From Rhodoferax sp. U2-2l (lineage in GTDB: Bacteria; Pseudomonadota; Gammaproteobacteria; Burkholderiales; Burkholderiaceae_C), in assembly GCF_020594515.1 (NCBI RefSeq), contig NZ_JAJCTH010000003.1, forward strand, positions 62,001 to 126,000: DNA of 64,000 bases, in the 5' to 3' direction. The notes beneath the pieces are model-generated. The model was given only the letters and a program-made list of their open reading frames with translations, had not been told where the DNA came from and did not search any database. A program made the position numbers and the translations under genes. The number at the start of each line of letters is the position of its first letter. Positions within the stretch are counted from its first letter, which is position 1. Of the stretch, positions 9,212 to 17,504 are shown one piece after another.

Positions 9212-11587
9212 ATGAATACCGGCCTCAGACTGCATAGCCCTGACCGGGCGGGGATGACCTTCGAGGCGCTTTTTTACAAGCAGCTTCAGCATGTCACCGC
9301 CCGCATCCACGAGACCGACAACATCGAGCAGATCATGCTGGAGGCCAGCGCCGACATCTGCAAACTGTTCAATGCCGATCGGCTCACCCTGTATGTGGTC
9401 AATGAAGACAAATCGGCGATCGTCTCCAAGGTCAAGACCGGGCTCAACAGCAGCCGCGACCTGAAACTGCCGATCTCGCCGCAAAGCATTGCCGGGTATG
9501 CCGCGTTCAGCCACATGCTGGTGAACCTGCCGGATGTGTACGACGACGAGTCGCTGAAAACCATTCACCCGGCGCTCTCGTTCCTGAAAGAGGTCGACAA
9601 ACGCTCCGGCTACCGCACCCGCCAGATGATGGTGGCCCCCATCCTGGAGGGCGAAACGCTCTACGGCGTGTTGCAGGTCATCAACAACAAGAGCGACAAA
9701 CCCTTTGGTGAACTGGAGGTGGAGGGGATTTCGCAGTTGTGCAAAACCCTGGCCACGGCCATCAAACACCGCATCCATGGGGCGGAAGACAACGTGCGGC
9801 GCATGGTCACCAAATACGATGGCCTGGTGTCCGACGGCGTGATGACGGCGGCTGAGCTGCAGCAATGTTTGCAGGATGCGCGCTCGCAGGGGCTCACGGT
9901 CGAGAACCTTTTGCTCACGCAATACCAGGTGCGATCGGCCCAGATCGGGCCCTCACTGGCCAAGTTTTTTGGCGTGCCGTACGAGCCGTGGACCGAAGGG
10001 CGCATCCGCTCGGAACCGTTGCACGGCGCGCTCAAACGCGAGTTCATTGAAGAGCAGGCCTGGATTCCGCTGGAGGATTCACCCGCCGGGCTGGTCATCA
10101 TGTGCCTGGACCCGGAGGCGGTGCGCAGTTCGCGCATCGTGCAGCAGGTGTTCCCGAAGGTCACCAAATTTTCGTACCGGGTCACCACCTACGCCGAGTT
10201 CCATGACACGCTGGGGCAGATTTTTGGCTTGGAGGCGGTGGGGGGCAGCATCAGCGAGATGCTGGCCGACATGGACAGTGGCCCGATGGACGACGATGGC
10301 GGCCTGAGCGACGCACTCGAATCCGCCGCGGCCGACAACGAACTGGTCAAGTTCGTCAACAAGGTGATCATCGACGCGTATCACCAGGGCGCCTCGGACA
10401 TCCACATCGAGCCGATGCCGGGCAAGTTCAAGACCGGCATCCGCTTTCGCATTGACGGCTCGCTGCAGCCCTACATCGAGGTGCCCTCGCACTTTCGCCA
10501 GGCGATGGTCACCCGCCTCAAGATCATGTGCGACCTCGACATTTCCGAGCGCCGCAAGCCGCAAGACGGCAAGATCAAGTTCAAGAAATACGGCCCGATC
10601 GACATCGAGCTGCGCGTGGCCACCATCCCCTCGGCGGGTGGCGTGGAAGACGTGGTGATGCGGATTCTGGCCGCCGGCGAGCCGATTCCGCTGGACAAGC
10701 TGGGCCTGACCGCGCACAACATGGCGCGCGTGATGCAGACCATCGAGAAGCCCTACGGCCTGTTCTACGTGTGCGGCCCCACCGGCTCGGGCAAAACCAC
10801 CACCCTGCACTCGATCCTGAAGCACCTCAACAAGTCCGACACCAAGATATGGACCGCCGAAGACCCGGTGGAAATCACGCAAAAAGGATTGCGCCAGGTG
10901 CAGATCAACCGCAAGGCGGGCATCGACTTTGCGCTGATCATGCGGGCGTTTTTGCGCGCCGACCCCGACATCATCATGGTCGGTGAGTCGCGCGACCACG
11001 AAACCGTGGCCATGGGCGTGGAGGCGTCGCTGACCGGGCACCTGGTGTTCTCCACGCTGCACACCAATTCGGCGCCCGAGTCGATCACCCGGCTGCTGGA
11101 CATGGGCATGGACCCGTTCAACTTTGCCGATGCGCTGTTGGGCATTCTGGCGCAGCGCCTGGCCAAAAAGCTGTGCGCCTGCAAGGAAGCCTACGTGCCG
11201 GACGAGAACGAGCTGCGCCTGTTTGCCATGGAGTACGCTGATGAGTTGCGCCACTCAGCCCAGTGGGCGGATGACTACGAGGGCCAGTTGACCAAGCTGA
11301 TCGCCAGTTGGCGGCAGCAGTATGCCGACAACGGCCAGCTGCGCTTTTTCCGCCACGTCGGCTGCGACAAGTGCAACCAGACCGGCTACAAAGGCCGCGT
11401 CGGCCTGCACGAGCTGCTGATTGCCGACGACGGCATCAAGAAACTGATCCAGGAGCGCGCCCGGGTGGCCGAGGTGTTTGCCGCCGCCGTGGAAGGCGGC
11501 ATGCGCACCCTGAAGATGGACGGCATGGAAAAGGTCATGATGGGGTTGACCGACCTGAAGATGGTGCGCTCGGTCTGCATCAAGTGA
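9212..11587 (+). CDS. GAF-domain GspE/PilB-type secretion or pilus assembly ATPase
   Basis: 791-aa fusion. Residues about 20-195 form a GAF sensor domain (ASADICKLFNADRLTLYVVN ... GVLQVINNKSDKPFGELEVE). Residues about 200-360 resemble the MshEN/GspE N-terminal domain that can bind cyclic di-GMP. Residues about 370-790 are the secretion-superfamily ATPase, with Walker A GPTGSGKTTT near residue 525, Walker B DPDIIMVGESRDHET and the His box GHLVFSTLHTNSA. The tetracysteine zinc site is formed by LCAC and CDKC. The GESRD sequence replaces the usual GEIRD. Other pilus or type II secretion genes are absent here, so the machine it drives is unknown. It lies 78 nt after the FHA gene and is probably in the same operon. 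Confidence 0.9.
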   Translation: MNTGLRLHSPDRAGMTFEALFYKQLQHVTARIHETDNIEQIMLEASADICKLFNADRLTLYVVNEDKSAIVSKVKTGLNSSRDLKLPISPQSIAGYAAFSHMLVNLPDVYDDESLKTIHPALSFLKEVDKRSGYRTRQMMVAPILEGETLYGVLQVINNKSDKPFGELEVEGISQLCKTLATAIKHRIHGAEDNVRRMVTKYDGLVSDGVMTAAELQQCLQDARSQGLTVENLLLTQYQVRSAQIGPSLAKFFGVPYEPWTEGRIRSEPLHGALKREFIEEQAWIPLEDSPAGLVIMCLDPEAVRSSRIVQQVFPKVTKFSYRVTTYAEFHDTLGQIFGLEAVGGSISEMLADMDSGPMDDDGGLSDALESAAADNELVKFVNKVIIDAYHQGASDIHIEPMPGKFKTGIRFRIDGSLQPYIEVPSHFRQAMVTRLKIMCDLDISERRKPQDGKIKFKKYGPIDIELRVATIPSAGGVEDVVMRILAAGEPIPLDKLGLTAHNMARVMQTIEKPYGLFYVCGPTGSGKTTTLHSILKHLNKSDTKIWTAEDPVEITQKGLRQVQINRKAGIDFALIMRAFLRADPDIIMVGESRDHETVAMGVEASLTGHLVFSTLHTNSAPESITRLLDMGMDPFNFADALLGILAQRLAKKLCACKEAYVPDENELRLFAMEYADELRHSAQWADDYEGQLTKLIASWRQQYADNGQLRFFRHVGCDKCNQTGYKGRVGLHELLIADDGIKKLIQERARVAEVFAAAVEGGMRTLKMDGMEKVMMGLTDLKMVRSVCIK

Positions 11588-11698
11588 TGCCATTCCCCTA
11601 TCGGTCCGACGTGTGGTTGCTGCGCCTTGCCGTACGTTGGTACTGTCTGCGGCTTCTCGCTTAATGATCGTGCCGATCTGGAAATGGAAGAAGCCGGC

Positions 11699-13822
11699 TT
11701 AGAGGTTGTTGGCAAACAGGCGGCGAATCACCCGGTCCTTGAAGCTGTGCACTTCGGCCAGGCCCAGCCGCTCCAGATAGGCGGGCGGCGCTTCCTTGCT
11801 TTCCCACAGGCTTTTCACCGCCATCGTCAACAGCTCGGACGGATGGTGGCTGGCGCGTTTGAGTTTTTTCATCGCGCGCACCATGTGCAACTCGTCCTCG
11901 GTCAGGTCAGTGCCAAACGGGAAGTCCGGCAGCAGTCCGGCCTCGGCCCAGGGTTGGAGTTTGGCGGCGATGACTTCGGGCAGGTTGTGCCGGTAACACT
12001 CGGGTACTTCGTAATCCGGTTCCAGCTTGCCATGGGCCTTGGCCTGCTTGACCAGGTCGGCCTGAAAGCGTGAATCGGCCACGGCAATCAGCCGTTTGAC
12101 CACCTCGCCGTCCGAGCGCCCGCGCAGCTCGGCCACACCGTATTCGGTGATCACCACATCGCGCAGATGGCGCGGGATGGTGACGTTGCCGTAGTTCCAG
12201 ACGATGCTGCTGGTCAGGCCATCTTTGTTGTCGTGGGTGGCGCGCAGCATCATGATCAGCCGCGCGTCGTTCAACGCGTGGCTCATGGCGACAAAGTTGT
12301 ATTGCCCGCCCACACCGCTGACCACTTGGCCCGACTCCAGCGCGTCGCTGGCGGCCGCACCGAGCAGCGTCACCATCATGGTGGTATTCATGAAGCGGGC
12401 CTTGCGGCGCTGGGCGCGCTTGAGCGCATCGTTGCCATACAGCTGGTTGATGAAATCGATGTGCGTCATGTCGATCTTGGCCAGATCCTGTGGCGCCATG
12501 GTGCGCAGGCGCTCGTAAAAGTCGCGCGGGCCCAGGAAGAAGCCCCCGGTCATGATCACGCCATGCAGCAGGCGCGACCCCAGCATGTGCTGGCTGACAC
12601 ACGCGAAACTGGCCGGGTCGCGCAGGTTGTTGCTGCACCGGTGGTGCTCGCCGTCGCTCAGATGCTGGCCCTCCAGCGTGACGTTGGCGCGCAGAATGCC
12701 ATAGTGCTTCAGGAACGACACGTCCTCGTCTGACAGCGGCGAGCGGATGCGCCCGGCCGTCAGCAAGGCCTGCAGCGTGTCCGGGGTGACGTTGGCGTCC
12801 GGGATGTGCCCACTGTTGAGCAGTTGCTGCAACACGGCGTCGTCATACACCTCGCGGCGGATGATGCCGGCCTCAATCAGCCGCAAAAACGCGTTGACAA
12901 ACATTTCCGAGCAGCCGTACAAGCCCTCGTCAAACCGCCCCAGCTCACGCCCGGCCAGCCCGGCGGGACACAGGGCTTCCAGGATGTGCCGGTACTCGGC
13001 GCCATGGCGATCCCGCACCAGCAGCGCCTGGCCAATGGCGTCGCCCAGCGAGCCGATGCCGATTTGCAGCGTGCCGCCGTCCACCACCAGGCTCGACGCA
13101 TGCAGGCCGATGGCGTAGTCCGCCGCGCTGACCTTGTTGTTGGGCGGCGCAAAGATGTCGTGGGTGCCTGCCGGGTCGGTCACCACCACGTCAAAGAAGC
13201 CGGGGCTGACCTCCGCGCCGTTGGGCATGAAGGGCATTTTGTGGTTGATCACACCCACCGCCATCACCGTCTGGCCGCTGGCGCGCACGTTGTCCAGCAC
13301 AGCCTGGCTGATGTCGGGGTTGCTGGAGAGGCTCAGGCGCAGGTTGTCGCCCGCGCCTTGGGAGCCGACCGCCTGTGCCAGCACATTCATGCCCTGCACC
13401 GCCATGTCGCGCGCGGCGTAGGTGTAGTTGGTGGAGATATGGCCCATCTGCGCGGCGGCGTTGCCCAGGTAGTCGCCGGTTTTCATGAAGAACTCCTGCA
13501 CCTCAATGTTGGGCGGCAGGCGGTTGGCGCGCAGATCCTTCACGTAATCCATGTCCGGGTAGTCGCCAAAAATGCGTTCCACCAGCGGTTTCAGGAAGTT
13601 CTTTTCTAGGTCACTGTGGCCCACCGGCTTCTCCAGCGACAGGGCGGTGATGATGCGCAGGCTGCGCGCCGGGTCGGCCTTGATGCGCCGGTACAGCGCG
13701 TTGACCAGCGGGTTGGGCTTGCCCACACCCAACGGGATGCCCATCACGATCGGGCCGGGAACCGTGGCCAGAATGTGATCGACACAGGCGTCGATGGACG
13801 TGATGAAGAGCGGGGCGGTCAT
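11699..13822 (-). CDS. Acetyl-CoA hydrolase/transferase family protein
   Basis: 707-aa member of the acetyl-CoA hydrolase/CoA-transferase superfamily, longer than the usual 500-aa enzymes. The N-terminal CoA-transferase half includes GIPLGVGKPNPLVNALYRRI, ASSLVVDGGTLQIGIGSLGD and SSNPDIS. The C-terminal half carries GVGGQYNFVAMSH, near the family's catalytic-loop region, and ITEYGVAELRGRSD, a hallmark of acetyl-CoA hydrolases. It probably moves CoA between acyl groups or hydrolyses acyl-CoA; the substrate is not predictable. The ATG at 13822 is chosen because CAGGAG lies 7 nt upstream; a longer in-frame start at 13891 has no support. Confidence 0.9.
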   Translation of the reverse strand: MTAPLFITSIDACVDHILATVPGPIVMGIPLGVGKPNPLVNALYRRIKADPARSLRIITALSLEKPVGHSDLEKNFLKPLVERIFGDYPDMDYVKDLRANRLPPNIEVQEFFMKTGDYLGNAAAQMGHISTNYTYAARDMAVQGMNVLAQAVGSQGAGDNLRLSLSSNPDISQAVLDNVRASGQTVMAVGVINHKMPFMPNGAEVSPGFFDVVVTDPAGTHDIFAPPNNKVSAADYAIGLHASSLVVDGGTLQIGIGSLGDAIGQALLVRDRHGAEYRHILEALCPAGLAGRELGRFDEGLYGCSEMFVNAFLRLIEAGIIRREVYDDAVLQQLLNSGHIPDANVTPDTLQALLTAGRIRSPLSDEDVSFLKHYGILRANVTLEGQHLSDGEHHRCSNNLRDPASFACVSQHMLGSRLLHGVIMTGGFFLGPRDFYERLRTMAPQDLAKIDMTHIDFINQLYGNDALKRAQRRKARFMNTTMMVTLLGAAASDALESGQVVSGVGGQYNFVAMSHALNDARLIMMLRATHDNKDGLTSSIVWNYGNVTIPRHLRDVVITEYGVAELRGRSDGEVVKRLIAVADSRFQADLVKQAKAHGKLEPDYEVPECYRHNLPEVIAAKLQPWAEAGLLPDFPFGTDLTEDELHMVRAMKKLKRASHHPSELLTMAVKSLWESKEAPPAYLERLGLAEVHSFKDRVIRRLFANNL

Positions 13823-13970
13823 GGTGTGTCTCCTGGCCCTGAGGGCATCGTTGGTTTTATGGCGCTTGAATTTTCGCGCTTTGACGCACAATTACGGCGA
13901 CTGATTGTTCTTTCTGGACGCTTCGCTCTACTTGACATGCGCGTCCCCTGATGAAAGCCCCACCTCAACC

Positions 13971-14816
13971 ATGAACGACTGCCCGACCTGTTACTTTTGT
14001 GCCCAACGGCGCTTGTTGCTGCAAGGTGCCGCTGTGTCCCTGGTGGCACCTGTCACCGGTCTGCAACTGGCGCATGCCGAAGGTGTCGATGTCGGGCGCA
14101 ACTCGGTGTTTACCCAGCTGGTGCCGGCGGAGACCATCGAGAAATCGGCCGCCCAGCAGTACGCCCAGATGATGCAGCAGGCAGCGGCGCAGAAGGCGCT
14201 GGCAGGCAAGGACCACCCGCAGGTAAGACGCCTGCGGGCTATTGCGCAAAAGACCATTCCGCACGCCCTGGGCTGGAACCCGCGTGCGCGGGACTGGAAC
14301 TGGGAGGTCAACCTGATCGGCAGCAAACAGGTCAACGCCTTTTGCATGCCGGGCGGCAAGATCGCGTTTTACAGCGGCATTCTGGACCAGCTCAAACTCA
14401 CCGACGCCGAGGTCGCCGCCGTGATGGGGCACGAAGTGGCCCACGCCCTGCGTGAGCATGCCCGCGAACGCATGGGCAAAACCGCCGCCACCAGCATTGG
14501 GGCGTCGCTGCTCGGTCAGGTGCTGGGTCTGGGCGATCTGGGCCAGACGTTGACCAACTACGGCGCGCAACTGCTCACCTTGCAATTCAGCCGCAGCGAC
14601 GAGTCCGAGGCCGACCTGGTGGGCATGGAACTGGCAGCGCGTGCCGGGTTTGACCCGCGCGCCGGCGTCAGCCTGTGGCAAAAAATGGCGATTGCCAGCA
14701 AGGGCGCGCCGCCGCAGTGGTTGTCCACCCACCCCGCAGGCACCACCCGCATTGCCGACATCGAGGCCAACCTGCCCAAGGTGCTGCCCTTGTATTCCCG
14801 CTCCAAACCGGGCTGA
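13971..14816 (+). CDS. M48-family zinc metalloprotease, exported
   Basis: 281-aa periplasmic or membrane-associated protease of the BepA/LoiP/HtpX-related M48 family. The zinc motif HEVAH is at 154-158, with the third ligand at about Glu213 in DESEADLVGMEL. The N-terminus has CAQRRLLLQGAAVSL followed by a hydrophobic run and LAHAEG, a signal peptide with a twin-arginine look. M48 proteases of this type act in outer-membrane protein quality control. The start at 13971 places the signal peptide at the N-terminus; an earlier in-frame start at 13905 is not favoured. It is divergent from the acetyl-CoA hydrolase gene. Confidence 0.92.
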   Translation: MNDCPTCYFCAQRRLLLQGAAVSLVAPVTGLQLAHAEGVDVGRNSVFTQLVPAETIEKSAAQQYAQMMQQAAAQKALAGKDHPQVRRLRAIAQKTIPHALGWNPRARDWNWEVNLIGSKQVNAFCMPGGKIAFYSGILDQLKLTDAEVAAVMGHEVAHALREHARERMGKTAATSIGASLLGQVLGLGDLGQTLTNYGAQLLTLQFSRSDESEADLVGMELAARAGFDPRAGVSLWQKMAIASKGAPPQWLSTHPAGTTRIADIEANLPKVLPLYSRSKPG

Positions 14817-14829
14817 ACCCCGGACCGAT

Positions 14830-15786
14830 TCAATCCTGCTGGTCAGCCGGGTCGGTTTTGAGTGCCAACGCCAGGTCGTACAAGGCGTTGCGCGGCTGCC
14901 CGGTGATCTCGGCGGCGAGCTTGACGGCGATTTTGAGCGGCAGTTCGGCCAGCAGCAGCTTCAGGACGCGGGTGTCGGTGCTGCTGTCGACCGCCGTGGC
15001 CGCCGGGTGCAGCACCAGCGCAAACTCGCCGCGGGTGCGGTTGGCGTCAGACGCCAGCCACTGGGGGAACGCGCTGGCCGGCAGGGTGGTGACCTGTTCA
15101 AACTGCTTGGTCAGCTCACGCCCCACGGTCAGCGCCCGCTCCCCCAGCACCGCCAGCGCCTGCGCCAGCGCCTCGATGCGGTGCGGCGCTTCCAGCAGCA
15201 CCACCGCCCGCACCTCAGACGCCAACCCCTGCACGGCATGGGCACGTTCGGTGGCTTTGGCGGGCAAAAAACCTGCAAACACAAAACCGCCCTGCGCCGG
15301 ATGGTCGGCGCTGACACCGGCGGCACTCAGCACGGTGGTCACACTGCTGGCACCGGGCAGCGGCACCACCGTCACGCCCGCCAGGCGCACGCCGGCCACC
15401 AGCCGGGCGCCGGGGTCGCTGATGGCGGGGGTGCCCGCGTCACTCACATACGCCACGCGCTGGCCGAGCTGCAGGCGCTCCAGCACCGTTTGCACGGCTT
15501 GCGCCTCGTTGTGCTGGTGCACGGCCAGCAGCTGCGCCTGGGGCTTGTCAATGCCGTAGGCGCGCAGCAGGGCCTGCGTGTGGCGGGTGTCTTCGCAGGC
15601 CACCACGTCGGCCAGTTGCAGCAGGTGCAGGGCGCGCAGGGTGATGTCGGCCAGATTGCCAATGGGCGTGGCCACCACGTACAGCGCGCCGGGCAGATAA
15701 TTCTGGCCGGAGGCTGCGTCATGCGCGGCTTGCAGGGCTGTCGCAAACGTGCTAGTGAGACGAGATGAGGGGGGCGAAAGCACCAT
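14830..15786 (-). CDS. rsmI: 16S rRNA (cytidine1402-2'-O)-methyltransferase
   Basis: 318-aa SAM-dependent methyltransferase that 2'-O-methylates C1402 in the 16S rRNA decoding site. Family motifs are LYVVATPIGNLADITLRAL, ACEDTRHTQ, YVSDAGTPAISDPG, PLPGASSVTTVLSAAG and EAPHRI. The N-terminal 35 residues before the first motif are longer than in E. coli YraL (286 aa). The start codon, ATG read on the minus strand at 15786-15784, overlaps the start of the divergent yraN; AAGGAA lies 6 nt upstream of it. Confidence 0.96.
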   Translation of the reverse strand: MVLSPPSSRLTSTFATALQAAHDAASGQNYLPGALYVVATPIGNLADITLRALHLLQLADVVACEDTRHTQALLRAYGIDKPQAQLLAVHQHNEAQAVQTVLERLQLGQRVAYVSDAGTPAISDPGARLVAGVRLAGVTVVPLPGASSVTTVLSAAGVSADHPAQGGFVFAGFLPAKATERAHAVQGLASEVRAVVLLEAPHRIEALAQALAVLGERALTVGRELTKQFEQVTTLPASAFPQWLASDANRTRGEFALVLHPAATAVDSSTDTRVLKLLLAELPLKIAVKLAAEITGQPRNALYDLALALKTDPADQQD

Positions 15787-16177
15787 GGAATTTCCTTCGA
15801 CAAACGGGCAGACCCAACCCCGTACCACCAAACAGGTGGGCGATGCGGCCGAGGCGCTCGCCTTGCAGCATTTGCAGCGCGCCGGGCTGGTGCTGCTGGA
15901 GCGCAATTATCGGTCGCCCGGCCGGGGTGGCGGCGAGATCGACCTGATCATGCGCGCACCCGACGGGACCTGTGTGTTTGTCGAGGTGCGTCAGCGCCGC
16001 TTGGCCAGCCACGGCGGGGCGGCCGCCAGCGTCAACGCCATCAAGCAGCGCCGCATCGTGTTTGCCGCGCGCCACTATTTGATGCGCTGGCGCAACCTGC
16101 CGCCATGCCGGTTTGACGTGGCCGCCGTAGAGGCCGGGGTCGTCGTGTGGCTGCAAGCTGCCTTTGACGCTGCCTGA
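15785..16177 (+). CDS. yraN: UPF0102 (YraN) family protein
   Basis: 130-aa endonuclease-fold protein of the YraN family. Motifs are GDAAEALALQHLQRAGLVLL, then NYR, GGEIDLIMR, CVFVEVRQR and the C-terminal RHYL/FDV region. The Asp and Glu/Gln positions of GGEIDL and FVEVR match the PD-(D/E)XK-like core. The function is not settled. ATG 15785 follows GAGGGGGG by about 10 nt. The first ~15 residues are not conserved-looking, so a later start cannot be excluded. It lies in the conserved rsmI-yraN-diaA-dolP neighbourhood. Confidence 0.92.
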   Translation: MEFPSTNGQTQPRTTKQVGDAAEALALQHLQRAGLVLLERNYRSPGRGGGEIDLIMRAPDGTCVFVEVRQRRLASHGGAAASVNAIKQRRIVFAARHYLMRWRNLPPCRFDVAAVEAGVVVWLQAAFDAA

Positions 16178-16261
16178 ACGGGTGGTAACAACGTGTGACA
16201 AGCGTCAACCATAACGCGCAGGGCAGGTGTGGGCCAAGGTGGGCCGGGTATCATCACGCCC

Positions 16262-16861
16262 ATGCTTGAGCAACGAATCCAACAACATTTCATCGACAGC
16301 GCCGACCTCAAATACCAGGCGGCGCCCCTCCTGAGCGGCCCGATCGCCAACGCGGTGCAGGCCTTGCTGGCCTGTGTCACCAGTGGCGGCAAGGTGCTGG
16401 CCTGTGGCAATGGCGGCTCGGCGGCAGATGCGCAGCACTTCGCCGCCGAATTTGTCGGCCGTTTTGAGCGCGAGCGGCCTGAACTGGCCGCCATCGCCCT
16501 CACCACCGACAGCTCGATCCTCACCGCCGTTGGCAACGATTACGGCTTTGATCTGATTTATTCGCGTCAGGTGCGTGCGTTGGGCCAGGCCGGTGATGTG
16601 CTGCTGGCGATCTCGACCAGCGGCAACTCGGCCAATGTGCTCAAGGCGATTGAGGCCGCGCACGAGCGCGAGATGGTGGTGATTGGCCTGAGCGGGCGCG
16701 GTGGCGGCAAGATGACCCGCGCGCTGCGCGACACCGACGTTCACATCTGCGTGCCGCATGACCGCACCGCACGCGTTCAAGAAGTTCACCTGCTGACGCT
16801 GCACTGTCTGTGCGACGCGGTGGATGATTTGTTACTCGGCGACACGGAAAGCACGTCATGA
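16262..16861 (+). CDS. diaA: SIS-domain protein, DiaA/GmhA type (DnaA initiator-associating protein)
   Basis: 199-aa phosphosugar-isomerase-fold protein. The SIS core shows GKVLACGNGGSAADAQHFAA, then RFERERPELAAIALTTD, LLAISTSGNSANVLKAI and GGGKM. By sequence alone it could be GmhA (sedoheptulose-7-phosphate isomerase) or DiaA, which binds DnaA to stimulate replication initiation. The position between yraN and a BON lipoprotein is that of E. coli diaA, so DiaA is preferred. The ATG at 16262 is chosen; an in-frame GTG 33 nt earlier is less likely. Its stop overlaps the next start as ATGA. Confidence 0.88.
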   Translation: MLEQRIQQHFIDSADLKYQAAPLLSGPIANAVQALLACVTSGGKVLACGNGGSAADAQHFAAEFVGRFERERPELAAIALTTDSSILTAVGNDYGFDLIYSRQVRALGQAGDVLLAISTSGNSANVLKAIEAAHEREMVVIGLSGRGGGKMTRALRDTDVHICVPHDRTARVQEVHLLTLHCLCDAVDDLLLGDTESTS

Positions 16862-17490
16862 CCTACCCCACACAACGACTGATGACTTTGCTGGCCCTCA
16901 CCGCCTGCCTGGGCGCCAGCCTGACCGCCTGCGTTCCCATGGTGATGGGGGGCGCTGCCGTGGGGGGCAGTCTGGTGGCCACCGACCGCCGCACCTCCGG
17001 GGCGCAGCTGGAAGATGAAGGCATCGAGCTGCGTTCTGCCAGCCGGATTCGTGACAACCTGGGTGACCGCGGTCACGTGAATGTGACCAGCTACAACCGC
17101 CGCGTGCTGCTGACCGGTGAAGTGCCTTCGGCACAGGACCGCCAGCTGGTGGAGCAGGTGGTGTCCCGGGTAGAGAACGTGCAATTGGTGGTGAACGAGC
17201 TGGCGGTGCTGGGCAACGCCACGCTGACGCAGCGCTCCTCGGACACGCTGGTCACGGGTCGCGTCAAGGCCGCCATGGTGGACGCCAAGGACCTGTTTGC
17301 CAACTCGTTCAAGGTGGTGACCGAGCGCGGCACCGTCTACCTGATGGGCCGGGTGACCCAGCGCGAGGCGGATCGGGCCACCGACATCACCCGCTCCACC
17401 AGCGGTGTGCAAAAAGTCGTGCGGGTGTTCGAGATCATCAGCGAAGACGAGTTGCGCAACCTGTTGCCGCCACCCGCGCCCAAGAAGTAG
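16858..17490 (+). CDS. dolP: BON-domain outer-membrane lipoprotein, DolP (YraP) type
   Basis: 210-aa lipoprotein with two BON domains. The signal peptide ends in the lipobox LTAC with Cys25. BON1 covers about residues 55-120 (HVNVTSYNRRVLLTGEVPSA) and BON2 about 128-200 (FKVVTERGTVYLMGRVTQRE). In E. coli DolP is an outer-membrane lipoprotein supporting envelope integrity. Its start overlaps the diaA stop by 4 nt, implying translational coupling. The C-terminus is short and proline-rich, PPPAPKK. Confidence 0.93.
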   Translation: MTYPTQRLMTLLALTACLGASLTACVPMVMGGAAVGGSLVATDRRTSGAQLEDEGIELRSASRIRDNLGDRGHVNVTSYNRRVLLTGEVPSAQDRQLVEQVVSRVENVQLVVNELAVLGNATLTQRSSDTLVTGRVKAAMVDAKDLFANSFKVVTERGTVYLMGRVTQREADRATDITRSTSGVQKVVRVFEIISEDELRNLLPPPAPKK

Positions 17491-17504
17491 CCTGCGGCTA
17501 CTTC
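17484..17504. terminator. Hairpin spanning both stop codons of dolP and the dehydrogenase gene
   Basis: A perfect 9-bp stem, GAAGTAGCC and GGCTACTTC, with a TGC loop. The left arm contains the TAG stop of dolP and the right arm contains the complement of the TAG stop of the convergent gene. There is no T-run on either side, so it would be a weak or rho-assisted bidirectional terminator. Confidence 0.5.
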
